Source: Ancylostoma caninum (lineage: Eukaryota > Nematoda > Chromadorea > Rhabditida > Ancylostomatidae). Taken from it: a stretch of 64,000 nucleotides of DNA. The DNA is taken from NCBI GenBank assembly GCA_037903475.1, contig JBAJFG010000047.1:782001-846000 (forward strand), in the 5' to 3' direction. The first letter of the stretch is position 1, and every line of letters begins with the position of its first letter. Both the position numbers and the translations under genes were made by a program. The notes beneath the pieces are model-generated. The model did not search any database, was not told the origin of the DNA, and saw nothing but the letters and a program-made list of their open reading frames with translations. Shown here piece after piece: positions 46,921 through 57,410 of this stretch.

Positions 46921-47298
46921 ACAAGGGAGGTGCAAGTGGTTCGGCTCGCAGATCGGAGTAAAACCTATCTGGCTTGAATCTTTGTTTGAGTAAGTGCTAC
47001 ACCATGTATTTCACTGCTGCCCTCGACTTCAAAGAACAAAAAGAAGCAAGAACGCAAAAAAGATGCTCATGACGGGCTTCGAACCTTTGACCCTCTGCCT
47101 AACGGTCCAGTGACTTGTCCACTCAGCCACTCCATCACTGACGACGTGCAAGAACGCATCTAATGATGTAGTGGGATTTCTATTTTTTGACCCCGCGGGT
47201 ATTAATGAAATATATACCGTAGCACCTTCTCAAACAAAGATTCAAGGCAGATAGATTTCATTCCGATCTGCGTGCCGAACCTCTTGCACCTCCCTTGT
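46921..47298. mobile_element. Inverted-repeat element with an internal tRNA-like unit
   Basis: The left arm 46921-47000 (ACAAGGGAGGTGCAAG, then GGTTCGGC.CGCAGATCGGA, then CTTGAATCTTTGTTTGAG) is matched in reverse by 47221-47298, with a few differences. Weaker complementarity continues about 40 bp inward (GTATTTCACT against ATTAATGAAATATA). Between the arms lies a minus-strand tRNA-like sequence with Pol III A and B boxes and an oligo-T stop. No transposase. The combination is unusual: it may be a MITE that captured a tRNA-like SINE, or a SINE inserted into a TIR element. No target duplication was identified. Confidence 0.75.
47056..47138 (-). ncRNA. tRNA-like Pol III unit (degenerate tRNA or SINE head)
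   Basis: On the minus strand: TGGCTGAGTGGACAAG fits the A box (TRGCNNARYNGG) and AGGTTCGAAGCC fits the B box (GGTTCRANNCC). Spacing from the start of A to the start of B is about 50 bases, within the range for Ser/Leu-type tRNAs with a long variable arm. A run of six T follows (plus-strand A run at 47056-47061), a Pol III terminator. The T stem and anticodon stem pair poorly and position 33 would not be U, so I do not call a functional tRNA. Confidence 0.55.
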
Positions 47299-47703
47299 CA
47301 GAGCTGTCCCGTGCGCGAAATTCTAAGGGTTCCAGAGGCACACTTAATCATTTGTGATGAACTTCTTCCGTTCCCAAATCCATTTCATGGATTCAATGAA
47401 ACAAATGGGCAGGCTGTGGCAGCCACGTTTCGTGCCGCTTGCCATGTCAACTGCAACTACATCAGGTGCATAAATATTTAGTAGGAAATGGCAAATTGTT
47501 CCACTTCCAATTCGACTTCCAAAATGGGTAAAATTCAGATTTGACCCTTCCCTCAAAGTGTGCTTCTAACGATCTGCTGAGAATACGACCCAGTACCTGT
47601 CCCAAAAATAGTGTCCGCTTCTGCGGTGTACATTCCAAGATGTGTAACTCAGCTCAAACTTGAGATTTTCTTTTGTTAAAAAAATCGCTATGATCATCAT
47701 TTC
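47299..47703. other. No gene recognised
   Basis: About 400 bp of unassigned sequence before the mariner element. A 69-codon open stretch (47272-47481) begins inside the preceding element and lacks a domain. Confidence 0.45.
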
Positions 47704-48596
47704 TAATATTAGGATGGTAAGAAAGTCTTGAGCCGATTTTTAAAGAAGTTCGAGAACTTTTGCTTATTGATCGGTATCCATGACCTACCACGTGCTTTTT
47801 GTAGACAAACTTGGGGCTTCTCCATAATAGGCATATATAGCCAAATTGTCTTCCTCAACTTCAATTACGAAGTCAGTTCCACGAGAGGTCCCCCTAGCCA
47901 AAATCAGTTTTTCCTGCTCTGTCCATATCGAAAGGAGTTTCTAGAATACTTAATTATTGGAGATGAGAGTGGGGTCCTCTACGATTTTAGAACGCACCGT
48001 GCCATGTGGTTCCGTCAAGGAAAAGATCGGCCAAATCGCACCCCCACCCAAACAAGTGTTTCCTTTGCTACCTCTGGAATTCGCCAGGAATGTCGTATTA
48101 TAAGCTGCTCCCGCAAACATACAAGGTCATCAGTAACACATACGCCAATCAGTTCCAAAAGGTCGCGGATGCTGTTTGAGAAGAACGGCCAAGACGAGTT
48201 TTTTGTACACCTACGACATGGTGACGCTAGGCCCCATTTTGCTTAAGGGACCCCTGGAAAATAGGAGGAGCTGGATTGGGACACGCTTCCCCACTTACCG
48301 TATTCTCCTGACGTTGCCACTTCTGACTGTCACTTATTTCATCCCCTCGAGACATTCCTGGCTAAGAAAAAATTCACCAAAGTTGACCATGTTGGAACGG
48401 AGGTCAGCGATTTCTTTGGCTTCCAGTCTTCCCAGTTCTGGGAGAAGGGGAACGCTGACCGGCCCATTAGGTGGGACACAGCAGTGACAAACTATGGCTA
48501 TTATATTGTTGAGCAAATTCCACTGTGTGCTGAGTAATAAAATAAAGCACAAAAAAGTCTAAAACGGCTCAAGACTTTCTTACCACCCTAATATTA
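47704..48596 (+). mobile_element. mariner-like DNA transposon, internally deleted
   Basis: The termini TAATATTAGG at the left and CCTAATATTA at the right begin inverted repeats that continue with TGGTAAGAAAGTCTTGAGCC. About 30 bp match with one or two differences. TA lies at both ends. The 893-bp length is shorter than the roughly 1.3 kb of complete mariners because the N-terminal part of the gene is missing: the readable transposase begins almost inside the left repeat. Hookworms are known to carry a mariner (bandit); relationship to it is possible but untested. Confidence 0.9.
47728..48537 (+). pseudogene. mariner transposase, C-terminal two thirds
   Basis: A single reading frame runs from the left terminal repeat to TAA at 48535-48537, broken by two stops (TAA 48244-48246 and TAG 48262-48264). 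The catalytic triad positions can be placed: I-I-G-D-E (first Asp, residue 79 of the frame), H-G-D-A-R-P-H (second Asp, residue 166) and P-Y-S-P-D (third Asp, codon at 48310-48312). Only 28 residues separate the last two instead of the 34 typical of mariners, so a small in-frame deletion lies there too. The C-terminal N-Y-G-Y-Y motif is kept. The DNA-binding domain is largely lost. It is inactive. Confidence 0.85.
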
Positions 48597-48945
48597 TACA
48601 TCTTATCTTTGCTGGGCGGAAAACGAGTCTAAAAAATGGCAGAACACAAAGACCGTGTTTTGCCTTTACGCACAGCATCGTCTACAGGAACCACAAAGGA
48701 AGGTAGTTGAAGGAATCTTTTCAGAGCTCAGACAGCGGAATTCTTACTTTTCATAATCGTTGAAAGATTGTCCGCCTAGCTTCTAAAATAATGGAGTTCT
48801 GAACTTGTGAAACTTCATTACTAGGATGCTTCCATCTATTTTGGGACAACCCTATAAACTAATCAGCTATTAGGGCATTTCGTACGGCATTTGGAGATCT
48901 TCGTATAAAAAACCGTTGCTCCTCTGATAGCCATCCTAGGACAAA
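48597..48945. other. No gene recognised
   Basis: Spacer of about 350 bp with no recognised repeat ends or coding sequence. Confidence 0.5.
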
Positions 48946-49193
48946 TTTTGCACGTTTTCCCCATGCTTGCCCCAAATGATTGTTTTTATTGTTTTTATGA
49001 GGTATGCGGGGCCGTCCGGTCAACCACAGGCCGATCGGTCAGCTACAGGCCTCATACCTTCAGATAAACCGCTCATCTGGGCCAAAATTCTGACGAATAA
49101 CGGGGGACCGCTGCCACAAGAGGGCCGCGCCGCGCACGTGCATCTTGCTGGGCGTGCTCGAAAATTTTCCGCCGATTGCGCGTAAGGACTTTA
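48946..49193. mobile_element. Fold-back element family, partial copy
   Basis: 48946-49020 (TTTTGCACGTTTTCC, AATGATTGTTTTTATTG, TATGCGGGGCCGTCCGGTC) matches the reverse complement of 58700-58795. 49025-49193 (CGGTCAGCTACAGGC, GGGGGACCGCTGCCACAAGA, TCGAAAATTTTCCGCCGATT and GTAAGGACTTTA) matches 58812-59002 in direct orientation. The outer end is the same terminal sequence as at 58.6 and 59.0 kb. It is therefore a rearranged or half copy of that family. Confidence 0.75.
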
Positions 49194-49854
49194 GAGATTT
49201 GGTGCAGTGCAACAAAAGATATAACTCGAGGGGTACCCACCCTTTCAATTTTTCTACAATTTCTTCCCTTCCACAAGGATGAAACTGGCAAAATTATGAA
49301 CATCAAGAACACCGTCAAGATCAAAGGGAGATCTTGTGGTGATAGCTACCACTATGCATTTTCAGAGTGGACGATGTCACGAAGTAAGAGTCGACATTTT
49401 TGACATTTTTCCCTGCCATTTAGTCGGACCCGCTTTCTTTCATTGAGCCTGATTTTCTTGAACAACATAACAGAACAGAAGTATACATAGAGAGTCCACC
49501 GACTTCGCAAAAGCCTTAATGATACAGCTGACCTGGGGGACATCTATAAGTGCCGCTAGTTTACAATTTCAACTACATTTTTTTTTTGATTTTCTAAACA
49601 CAATTTGTTATATTTTTCACAAGCATTGTGCCCCCCTCCCCCTTATAATACCGAAGGTATAATGCTCCTGATATCCATTGCATGAACATCATCTCCTTTT
49701 CTCCCTCTCCCACCCCTCCCAAGCGCCAAAAATCAAGGTTTCAAAGTAAATGATTTTTTTCAATTTTACAGGAATAATTTATATCGTTGTAAACAGCATT
49801 TCTTGGAAATTCGAACTTTATGGAAATCTCAGAAACAAATATCAGGTGGGACAT
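49194..49854. other. No gene recognised
   Basis: AT-rich with short C-rich runs near 49631-49643 and 49704-49722. No open stretch above about 75 codons and no domain. Confidence 0.45.
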
Positions 49855-49960
49855 TAACCATTATAACTGTACCTAGACCATTATAACTGTACTAGTAGTG
49901 TATACTAGTAGTGAAGCAAGTAGCTTAGAAGTAGCTTAGAGTAGCCAAGTAGCGGCTTTA
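49855..49960. repeat. Cryptically simple stretch of short tandem words
   Basis: ACCATTATAACTGTAC occurs twice (49857 and 49877), then ACTAGTAGTG twice, then AAGTAGCTTAG twice followed by AGTAGCC and AAGTAGCGG. Several short tandem duplications sit side by side, which suggests replication slippage. Confidence 0.65.
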
Positions 49961-51351
49961 AAGTGAAGTGGCCATTAGTGATGTTACGTACTCATGCTCA
50001 CAAAGTGCACAACTCTCCAGCAGAGAAGTTTCAAAGCACCACTAACCACGCACATCACCTATGCCAGCATGAGAGTTCGTAGATTATGCCAGTGAGCTTC
50101 CACTACCTGCAGAAGCAGCTTTGCAGATGTGCTGACGCACGAACGCGCACAACAAAAACGTTCAAAAAGGACAAATTCACTGAATCCGATGTTTCTGACG
50201 AATTCTCTTCTGCTTCTATGGGCAATAATTTGGAAAGGGTACACAGGGATGGGTTTTACATTTCGGGCCGCAAATCTGTCACATACAAGGCTTTGGGCTG
50301 TTGTGTTGCTTGACAAGGGATTTCATTTAAAAAATTAGGTAGGGTTATGTAGCATAGACAAGTGGTTTATAACCAATCAGGTGACGTACCGGCAAAACGA
50401 ATGTAAACGCACAAAATGTCAAGCATATTTTATATGCGATGGGTAGCTGGAAAGTATGCCACAGACCTTGTACATACGAGAATCGCGACATGATTTTTTC
50501 TCTCCAAAAAAAGTATGCCGCTACCAGAACAAGAGCGATGGATGCCATCCATCTCGCCGCGAAGTTTCAAGAGATAGAACTGCAAGGACTAACGACCCTC
50601 TACCATAACGAAACTGACTCCACCTGATTTTCGTCTGGAAATTTTCAGAGCTGAGACAGCGAGGATGGCACACAACCAATCTCACCAAATTTTGTAGTTT
50701 ATCAAGTACGATCAAAAATACATTTCATTTCCGTTGCAACATCAAAAAAATTTACTGATGTACAGACTACAGGTGACTGAGTGAAGAGATAGCATTTTTA
50801 ATACTTTATAAAAAGTGGAAGAAAACCATTCATAGACCTGCTTTGCAGGTGAAACACTGTCTCAGAGGTGAAGAAGCCACGGGAGAAGATATCACAGGAA
50901 TTGCGATCCCGTGATAAAAATAGATCCAAGTTCAAGTTCATCTTCGGTACTAAGCATTGAGCATTACCCTTGTGTGAAACGTAATTGCTATTAAAATCCA
51001 CACTTTGCATAGTTTCGCTTGAAAATCTGGAGCCGTGAAAGGCCATCATCCTGGAATCAAGAAATGAAATGCTTACAAAAATCGCTCAATGTCGCCGTAT
51101 AGCTACTTATTGACTGTAGCTGCCTTCTGTAGATTTCAGTGCTTACACGAGCTGCAAACGTTATGAACCCCAGGAAGCGAGAGAAATAAGACAAAATGGC
51201 ACTGTTTTCTATTATGCTGCTGTCCCAAAGTCTCATTTGATAGCTACATGTTGCTCTCATGTAGGTAGACAACTTCGTATAAGATTTGTTCAAGGGTTCC
51301 CACCACTTAGGGCCTTCTTCAGATCTAAACGAAACCTTAGAACACATACAT
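49961..51351. other. No gene recognised
   Basis: Open stretches of 69-96 codons on both strands (50059-50338; 51057-51347 minus) have no recognisable domain. No repeat ends were found. Confidence 0.4.
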
Positions 51352-52595
51352 TACGAAGGTGAGTTGAAAAGTTTCCGGAATGACCACCAAAGAGCCAGTT
51401 TTTTTTTTCATTTATTTCTTTGCCGTTAAATAGAGAAAACCTCCATATGAAGTGGCTGTGAATATCAATTCGATCTGCCAAAGAGCCTGGTTTTGGCAGA
51501 TCTTAGTCTGTCAACTTTGATTATTTTCAGTTAATGGTGGATACGAAGTTCGAATAGTCACCAATTCCTTCCAATTAAAGTGAAAGACCTCATGTAAACG
51601 ATATTTCTCCTATATACTGACTTTGGAGACCCATCGCCTACAATTCATACGCTCAGCTTCCTATCTTGGATAAGCGAGGATTCCTGCACACAGGCAAACC
51701 GATGACCATGTGGAGGAGTCGAAAAAAGTACTACACCAAAAAACGTGGATAAATTCCTCGGCATGGATTTTGCAGACAGGCGGATGATTGTGCACACAAC
51801 TGAGCATTCTTTAAGAGCAAACAGTTCATATTTACAAAATGAATTAATTCCAAAAAATCTTTTTGAAAGATGTGTGTCGCATTCACTAAATTCCGAACAA
51901 AAGCAGGTTCCAAAGTGGACCACAGCAAAAGTTTTGACTTGCTCGTTTGGAAAGGAGAGGATTTGAAGCCCAAAACTTCCACTGAAAATGCAGCCTACGT
52001 TTAGCACTATAGTGCGCTTACAGAAATATTGTTAAAACAGTGTTGGTTCCAAGAAAGGGAAGGACCTGTCACTGTAGTGAAAAAGTACCGGTATCTGTTT
52101 TTGCTCTGTCAGAGGAATTTCAGAAACTGTCAGAAACAGGGTCACTGGATAATAATGATGAACATTTTTCAAAAATAGAGGAATGGCAGTTTACTGAAAT
52201 TACGCGGGCAAGAGGTAGAAAAAAAAGCGCGGCATTTCCGCAACGGCATGGCTGCGTGTCAACGCTAACCAAAAAATTGGAAAAGAACGACATATCTCCC
52301 TCATCCACTGATTCTTCAGCACAGGCTTGCTAACGCCTTTGTCTTTCATCAGAGCCCAGAGCCTTCCTGTCCAGAAAGAAATTCTAATCGAATGGCGAAT
52401 TATTATTGGCCGTATGAGGTTGTTCTGAGGAATTCGAAGAAATCCTTCGCAGAGAAAGAATTGAAAACAGAAATGAGATGGAACCAAGGGTGCTGAGCTT
52501 CGGCAGGATTGAGCTAAAAAATAACCCAAGAACTGGACCTGAATTTTTTTTTTGATTTCATTGTCGTTCCGGAAACTTTTCAACCCGCCCTCGTA
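51352..52595. mobile_element. 1.24-kb TIR element with TA duplication, cargo unknown
   Basis: The left end TACGAAGGTGAGTTGAAAAG continues TTTCCGGAATGAC. The right end is its inverse (GTCGTTCCGGAAACTTTTCA, then ACCCGCCCTCGTA). About 33 bp are shared with a handful of mismatches, and TA lies at both ends, as for Tc1/mariner elements. The interior has open stretches on both strands (for example 52040-52333 plus and 51645-52007 minus) but I do not recognise the DDE/D motifs of a transposase in any of them. The plus-strand one is charged and shows no known domain. The inside may be heavily decayed, or captured host sequence. Confidence 0.75.
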
Positions 52596-52616
52596 CAATG
52601 CGACAAACTATATGGT

Positions 52617-52672
52617 GATGTTCCATGTTCGACTGTCTTTGAATCTTGGCATTATAACTTTCAACTTGCACA
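52617..52672 (+). mobile_element. Penelope-like fragment (forward scrap)
   Basis: ATGTTCCATGTT, CGACTGTCTTTGAATCTTGG and CATTATAACTTTCAACT match 44491-44540 of the Penelope-like copy 2 almost exactly. It lies immediately beside an inverted piece of the same element, so the two halves are arranged head to head. Confidence 0.75.
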
Positions 52673-52736
52673 CTGCTTACTAGAGCTGTTTCTGACCAAG
52701 ATTGTTAACTTGCTTAATTCCTCCAATTGGCCTACG

Positions 52737-52760
52737 TTCCGGCGAACTCGCCTTCGTCAG
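52737..52760 (-). ncRNA. Hammerhead-ribozyme-like core (Penelope copy 3)
   Basis: On the minus strand: CTGACGA, stem II GGCG-AGTT-CGCC, then GGAA in place of GAAA. The first core strand is intact where copy 2 is mutated, and the second is mutated where copy 2 is intact. A common ancestor with both strands canonical is the simplest reading. Confidence 0.55.
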
Positions 52761-53010
52761 AGCCTGAAGTAGTCCATAGTACAAGAGGCCTATCCTCTCA
52801 AACGCCTCGTCCTTATACAGACATTCATTCGATCAGTGAACAAACCAAGAGCAGCAATGAAATACAAGCTGGGAAGTACCGACCTCAACTGTCGTCGATG
52901 TTTCCACGACACAGACCGCTAATGGTGAGACTTTACTCCTAAGTGTCTTTATATGTGCAGTATCTTAACAATCGGCCTAGATCAAAATCTACAAAGATTC
53001 TGATACAAGG

Positions 53011-53301
53011 CTAGCTCTTGTGTGATTGCGATACACTCATCTTTCTATTCATTTTTTGACATTTGGCGGCAATCCAACACTCTTCCAGTGTTTTACGCGC
53101 TATGATTTCGGGCTCTGATGACAAGATCGTGACTCCAATTTCAATGACAGAGTTTTTGTGGCGTAGTCTGCGATGTGCTCCCAATGGGGTAGATGATCTT
53201 GATCGGTTAAGCCCATCCAAATGTTCTTTTATCCGAGTGCAAAGCGGTCGCCCCGTTTCTCCCATGTATTCATCCCGCATGATTGGCCCGATATGCAGCA
53301 T
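53011..53301 (-). pseudogene. GIY-YIG nuclease fragment of Penelope-like copy 3
   Basis: The minus-strand frame begins near the YIG strand (M-R-D-E-Y-M-G-E-T-G-R-P-L-C-T-R-I-K-E-H), followed by the S-S-T-P-L-G-A-H-R-R-L-R-H block, E-P-E-I-I-A-R-K and W-I-A-A-K-C. The GIY strand is not in this frame. The peptide is about 85 percent like copy 2 by eye. Truncation and rearrangement make it inactive. Confidence 0.8.
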
Positions 53302-55330
53302 TATTTACAGGAGAACACTTCTAAGATGATGAACTCGCTTCCTCAACTGCAACGTTTCAAAACCTAGTGTTTATTTCCTCACAACAACTCCAGAACTACT
53401 AATTCTGTTTTACAACTGGACAAACATTCGATCCTAAGAAAGATAACAACAACATAGTCATAAACTTTCAAAGCAGACGAGTTTTTTTTTGTGTACTTTT
53501 AGGGCACCATTTGTCATAAACACTGTGGACGAAACGCCAATATGATGGAAGGCACCAGAAGTTAGAGAGTTTTAAGATGAAAGTGAGCTCCCTCGGCACT
53601 TTTTATAGGCAGTGCACATAATGTCTTTTGCTGCACTCCGCTCCTGCAGTATATGTTTAAGATTCTATCCCTTGTTCTTCAGAGGCGTCTGAATCTATGC
53701 TAAAGGCCCAGAGATCTCATTCTGCTAAGCGCTGGAGAATTGGAAAAACATCATTAATAGCAGTGCAGTTAGTAGTGAACCCAAGATGTTGTACTACTAC
53801 TGAAGGGACACGGGGCGGCCAAGTGCAAGTAAAAAAGTATTGAGTTGATCCATTCCTAAGAAATTATGTGGCGGAAAGTACGAGAAAGAAATGATAACAC
53901 GGTTCTAAAAGCGCTCTCCATACGAACCGTTAGCGCTTTGACAAATCTTCAGAATTAGCGTAAATCTTCAAATAGTGCCGAGCCTAATCCTCGCTCACAA
54001 ACAATACAAATAAAAAATGCCACTAACATAGATCATTATTGTCTTTAGTCGTTCATCAGGGTAAAGAAAAAACTTCGAGTAAAAGGCGTTTTAATGAAGT
54101 TGCTTCTGTACTGCCCCCTAAAAGAGTCCATAAAATAATGACTCGTCGCGTGGATGTCATTTGAGAGGAGCTACATAAAATATACACGGAAGCTATAAGA
54201 AAGCCAAGCCCTCTACGAGAAGAATGAGCCAGTAACAGGGCCTGATGGTAGACCGAAGGCTCCATGGCGAAATGACTTCCAGAAAGTGCTTGGAACATTC
54301 AATTGGCAATACAATTCAAGAGCGAAGACATATTGTAATATATCGATTGGCAAATAAATGTAAAATGTAAATAAGCTCAAGGCAGCGGCGGGGAAGAATA
54401 GTAGGGAAGGGGAAAGCATGAGAAGAGAAATTAGGGTCTTCTCCTCTACTTTAGTAGCCCGGAATGCTGGAATTTCGAGAATAAAGCTATCAAAATATAG
54501 TTCTGACCTTAGCTAGTCAGAAACAAAAACTTGAGAATATTTCTAAGGAATTAAGAATGAGCTTGTGCTAAATTTTCATCCATTTTATGAAGTAGGATTA
54601 GTTGTGAATACTGCAGGAAATTGGGAACAATGAAAGTGTTAGGATCCTTAGCCCAAACACTTTATACATACAATTTTTTTTCTGAAATGAACCAAACATG
54701 TACAACAAAGGCCAAAAAAGGCATATAAGCAAAGAACAAGTTCCAGAAACAAAATCGCACAGAGTTGGCGAGAAAATGCAAGGGCAGAGCCCTGGCTGGC
54801 CCCATGAGCGCAACAAAAACCAATGGCAACGAGGGAACCACGTTGCTGTCAAGATGTCAGCGGAACAGAATCTGACGGAGGCGTCACATTGCGAACGTCT
54901 TCTCCGCCGTTCCCCGAGGAATCCACTAATCTGAGACGTCAGGCGCCAGAAAACGCCGCCTGTCGGTCAGATAGAAAAATGTATGTCGTGATTAACGATG
55001 GGTAATGTTCTCGCTGCGTGTCGTCTGGCACACGACAAAGCCTCTGAGCTTTAAAGGATGGATTCTCTCCAAACTTCCAAAGAAGCATTGCGATGCTAGC
55101 GATGTTCATGGACTTTCTGGGAAACTGTGACCTATGATCTTACCTTAGGTAGCCGGGTAGTTATGGAAAAATGGGTATATCAGCCAGAACAAATCCTCTT
55201 GAATGAAAGGTTTGTCCAAGCAAGATTTACCTTCCTCATTTATTCTAGAATACCATGCAACTTTACTTCTGACTGTCAAAACCAACCTACAGGTCATTCG
55301 CTCCTGCATTACAGAATATCACCCAGTCTT
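53302..55330. other. No gene recognised
   Basis: About 2 kb of unassigned sequence. Open stretches up to 84 codons (for example 54598-54852 minus) have no domain. No inverted-repeat element was seen. Confidence 0.45.
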
Positions 55331-55543
55331 ATCTGCCGCGCCGCACTGCATACGCAACGCGGCAGACCAGTTGGGTGCTACGGTTGCAGCGCGTAGCCGG
55401 TATTGATGTTTCTCTTATGTTTTCACATAAGCATTTCGTTATGAAGTGAAAGACACGAAGGAAACCATGCAGAACACCGCGCAACAACAACATTGCCCAG
55501 CTGCCCAGCAGCGCTGCGCAGCTGCTGCGGCGCGGCAGACCAG
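55331..55543. mobile_element. MITE with CTGCCGCGCCGCA termini, copy 1
   Basis: CTGCCGCGCCGCA at the left and TGCGGCGCGGCAG at the right are perfect 13-bp inverses. Just inside the left end a second inverse, CGCGGCAG, forms a small hairpin (55332-55366). The middle is AT-richer and ends in CAACAACAACATTGCCCAG. A related copy lies at 63645. No coding sequence. Confidence 0.75.
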
Positions 55544-57410
55544 ATGGACGGAATTCTGCGATGCAAATGTGATTGGCCGGGATTGTATGTAGATCAAGAT
55601 CAATTTCAATAGTTCCAGAATAACTCAGACTTACAGTGTAATTTACAGAATAGTCCTGAAAAGCAAAATAATATCAAATTTGATCGCAGCGCACAAGTCA
55701 AAACAAAATCCAAACAAATTGTGCCCGAGAAGGCAATTCATTTTTTTCCCAGAAAAATTTGAAACCTTCCCGTCTATTTCACGCATCCCATCAGCGAAAT
55801 CCCTACCGAGGTGTGGATTTCTGGGAAGATCGATATTTCCAACAAAAAACAGCTGAAACAGTATAGCAATAACATAGAAACACTCCCAAGCTAAGCAAAC
55901 TAAACCAGGTCAGCACACCAATTTTTGCGTCCCGCGTCTCCTATACTTGCAGAGTCTATACTATAACTAACTACATTAACCATCCTTCGCTTTCTTGGTT
56001 ACCTTTTCGTGAATCCGAGCTCAGGTTTGAATCCAGCTGGGACAACCACATGGATAGATAACTAAGAGGACCGCGAGATGTGAGTAAAATGTTGACTTGG
56101 GAAACAAAATACCCGAAATCCAAGAAAAAAAAACTTCCATGAGTATATTGGAAAGGCGAAGAAACAATTAATGGAAAAAGAGAAGGAAATAGCAGTGAGA
56201 ATAGAAAATGTACAAACAAATGAGTGTTCGACTTCACGCCGAGACACCACTTCATCAGTGCTCACTTCTTAATATCCACTCATACATCAACGGCACTTCT
56301 CGTAAGCTCAACTAAGCACGCGAATCGCCTCCGGCACGAGGCTGCTGAGGTGAGAGCACGCCGAGAAACTCCTCGGCTCATTAAATTACAAGACAACTTT
56401 TTCATGGTTGCCCTTCTTCCCATGGACAATCGGAAGACGCTGTCATTTTCCAGGAAAGGCATGTCTATGAGATTTATGAGGAGAACCCGGATTACTTCAC
56501 TGCTACCTTCTTTCACCTGAGAGTAGCCAAAAAAATATCTCTGACGGTATTGCCAACGTCTGGACGATTTCAAAGTTGTCCAAGGATATCTGGGAAATAA
56601 CGGCGATGATAACTACGCTGCCAAATCCCCCTAAGCCACCTAGTAACTCTGCTAACTGCCAAGTAAATCCCGGCAAATTTCTGTTGCATGAACATTTACT
56701 CACAAAATAATAACTTTCCGTGGATTCAGCAACTTAAATTTTGTGACCATTAACCAGTAAAATATGAACGGTGAATTTTTTTAAAGCAGAGGTTAGAAAA
56801 TACTAGATTGGTTTCATTTACAACTGAATTTTGACGCAGAAATCAACCTATAAATCAATAAAAATCGACACATAAATTTACCTGAACCTCTACGGGATTT
56901 CACTGAAACAGGCACCCCGTAGATATTGGGAAATTCTTAGGGAGTATCACTAGATCTCCAAAATGCTGAACTACAGTATCCAAAAAATTTACTGGTAAAA
57001 AAGAGGAGGTGAAAAAGAAAGAAAGGGCATACATATGTACATAGGAGAACATTTCGATGCAAGCACTGACAACTCGCTCGCGGTCTACTATAGGTTTTTC
57101 CACGGCAATATTGCCTTCGTCGTGCTTCGCGCCTGCCTAGTTTTTATATCGCTGGGGTGTCTTATTGGGTTACCTTTCTAAGTATAATCCTCCTTCTTAC
57201 TTGTGTTTTTATTTGTGTTCTCAACATAGAATCATACGTTATATCTTTCCTTTCACTCCATGCCCTAGCTTTGCCCTTCCTTTTCAAATCCATTCTATAC
57301 GGCATATCTTGGGTGTATACACGAAAATTCAAATAACCAATTAATTAAAATCCCTTGTCCTTTTCTCTAGAACGAGTGGTGATGTCATCCCTAACTAACA
57401 AACATAAAAG
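55544..57410. other. No gene recognised
   Basis: AT-rich. Open stretches at 56224-56520 (plus, 98 codons) and 56280-56573 (minus, 97 codons) overlap on opposite strands and show no domain. Nothing else recognised. Confidence 0.45.

Larger units (their letters stand above)
52684..53301 (-). mobile_element. Penelope-like element 3' end, copy 3, inverted
   Basis: The reverse complement matches 44863-45470: nuclease C terminus, 3' UTR (GATTGAATGA-like word and ATAAGGACGAGGCGTTTG), hammerhead-like core and the GGAGGAATTAAGC tail. It carries the coding remnant 53011-53301. Together with the forward scrap at 52617 it forms a rearranged insertion, a structure often left by Penelope-like elements. 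Confidence 0.8.

Noticed and set aside
47056..47138. Functional tRNA gene
   Set aside because: A and B boxes and a terminator are present, but the acceptor, anticodon and T stems pair poorly and position 33 is not U.
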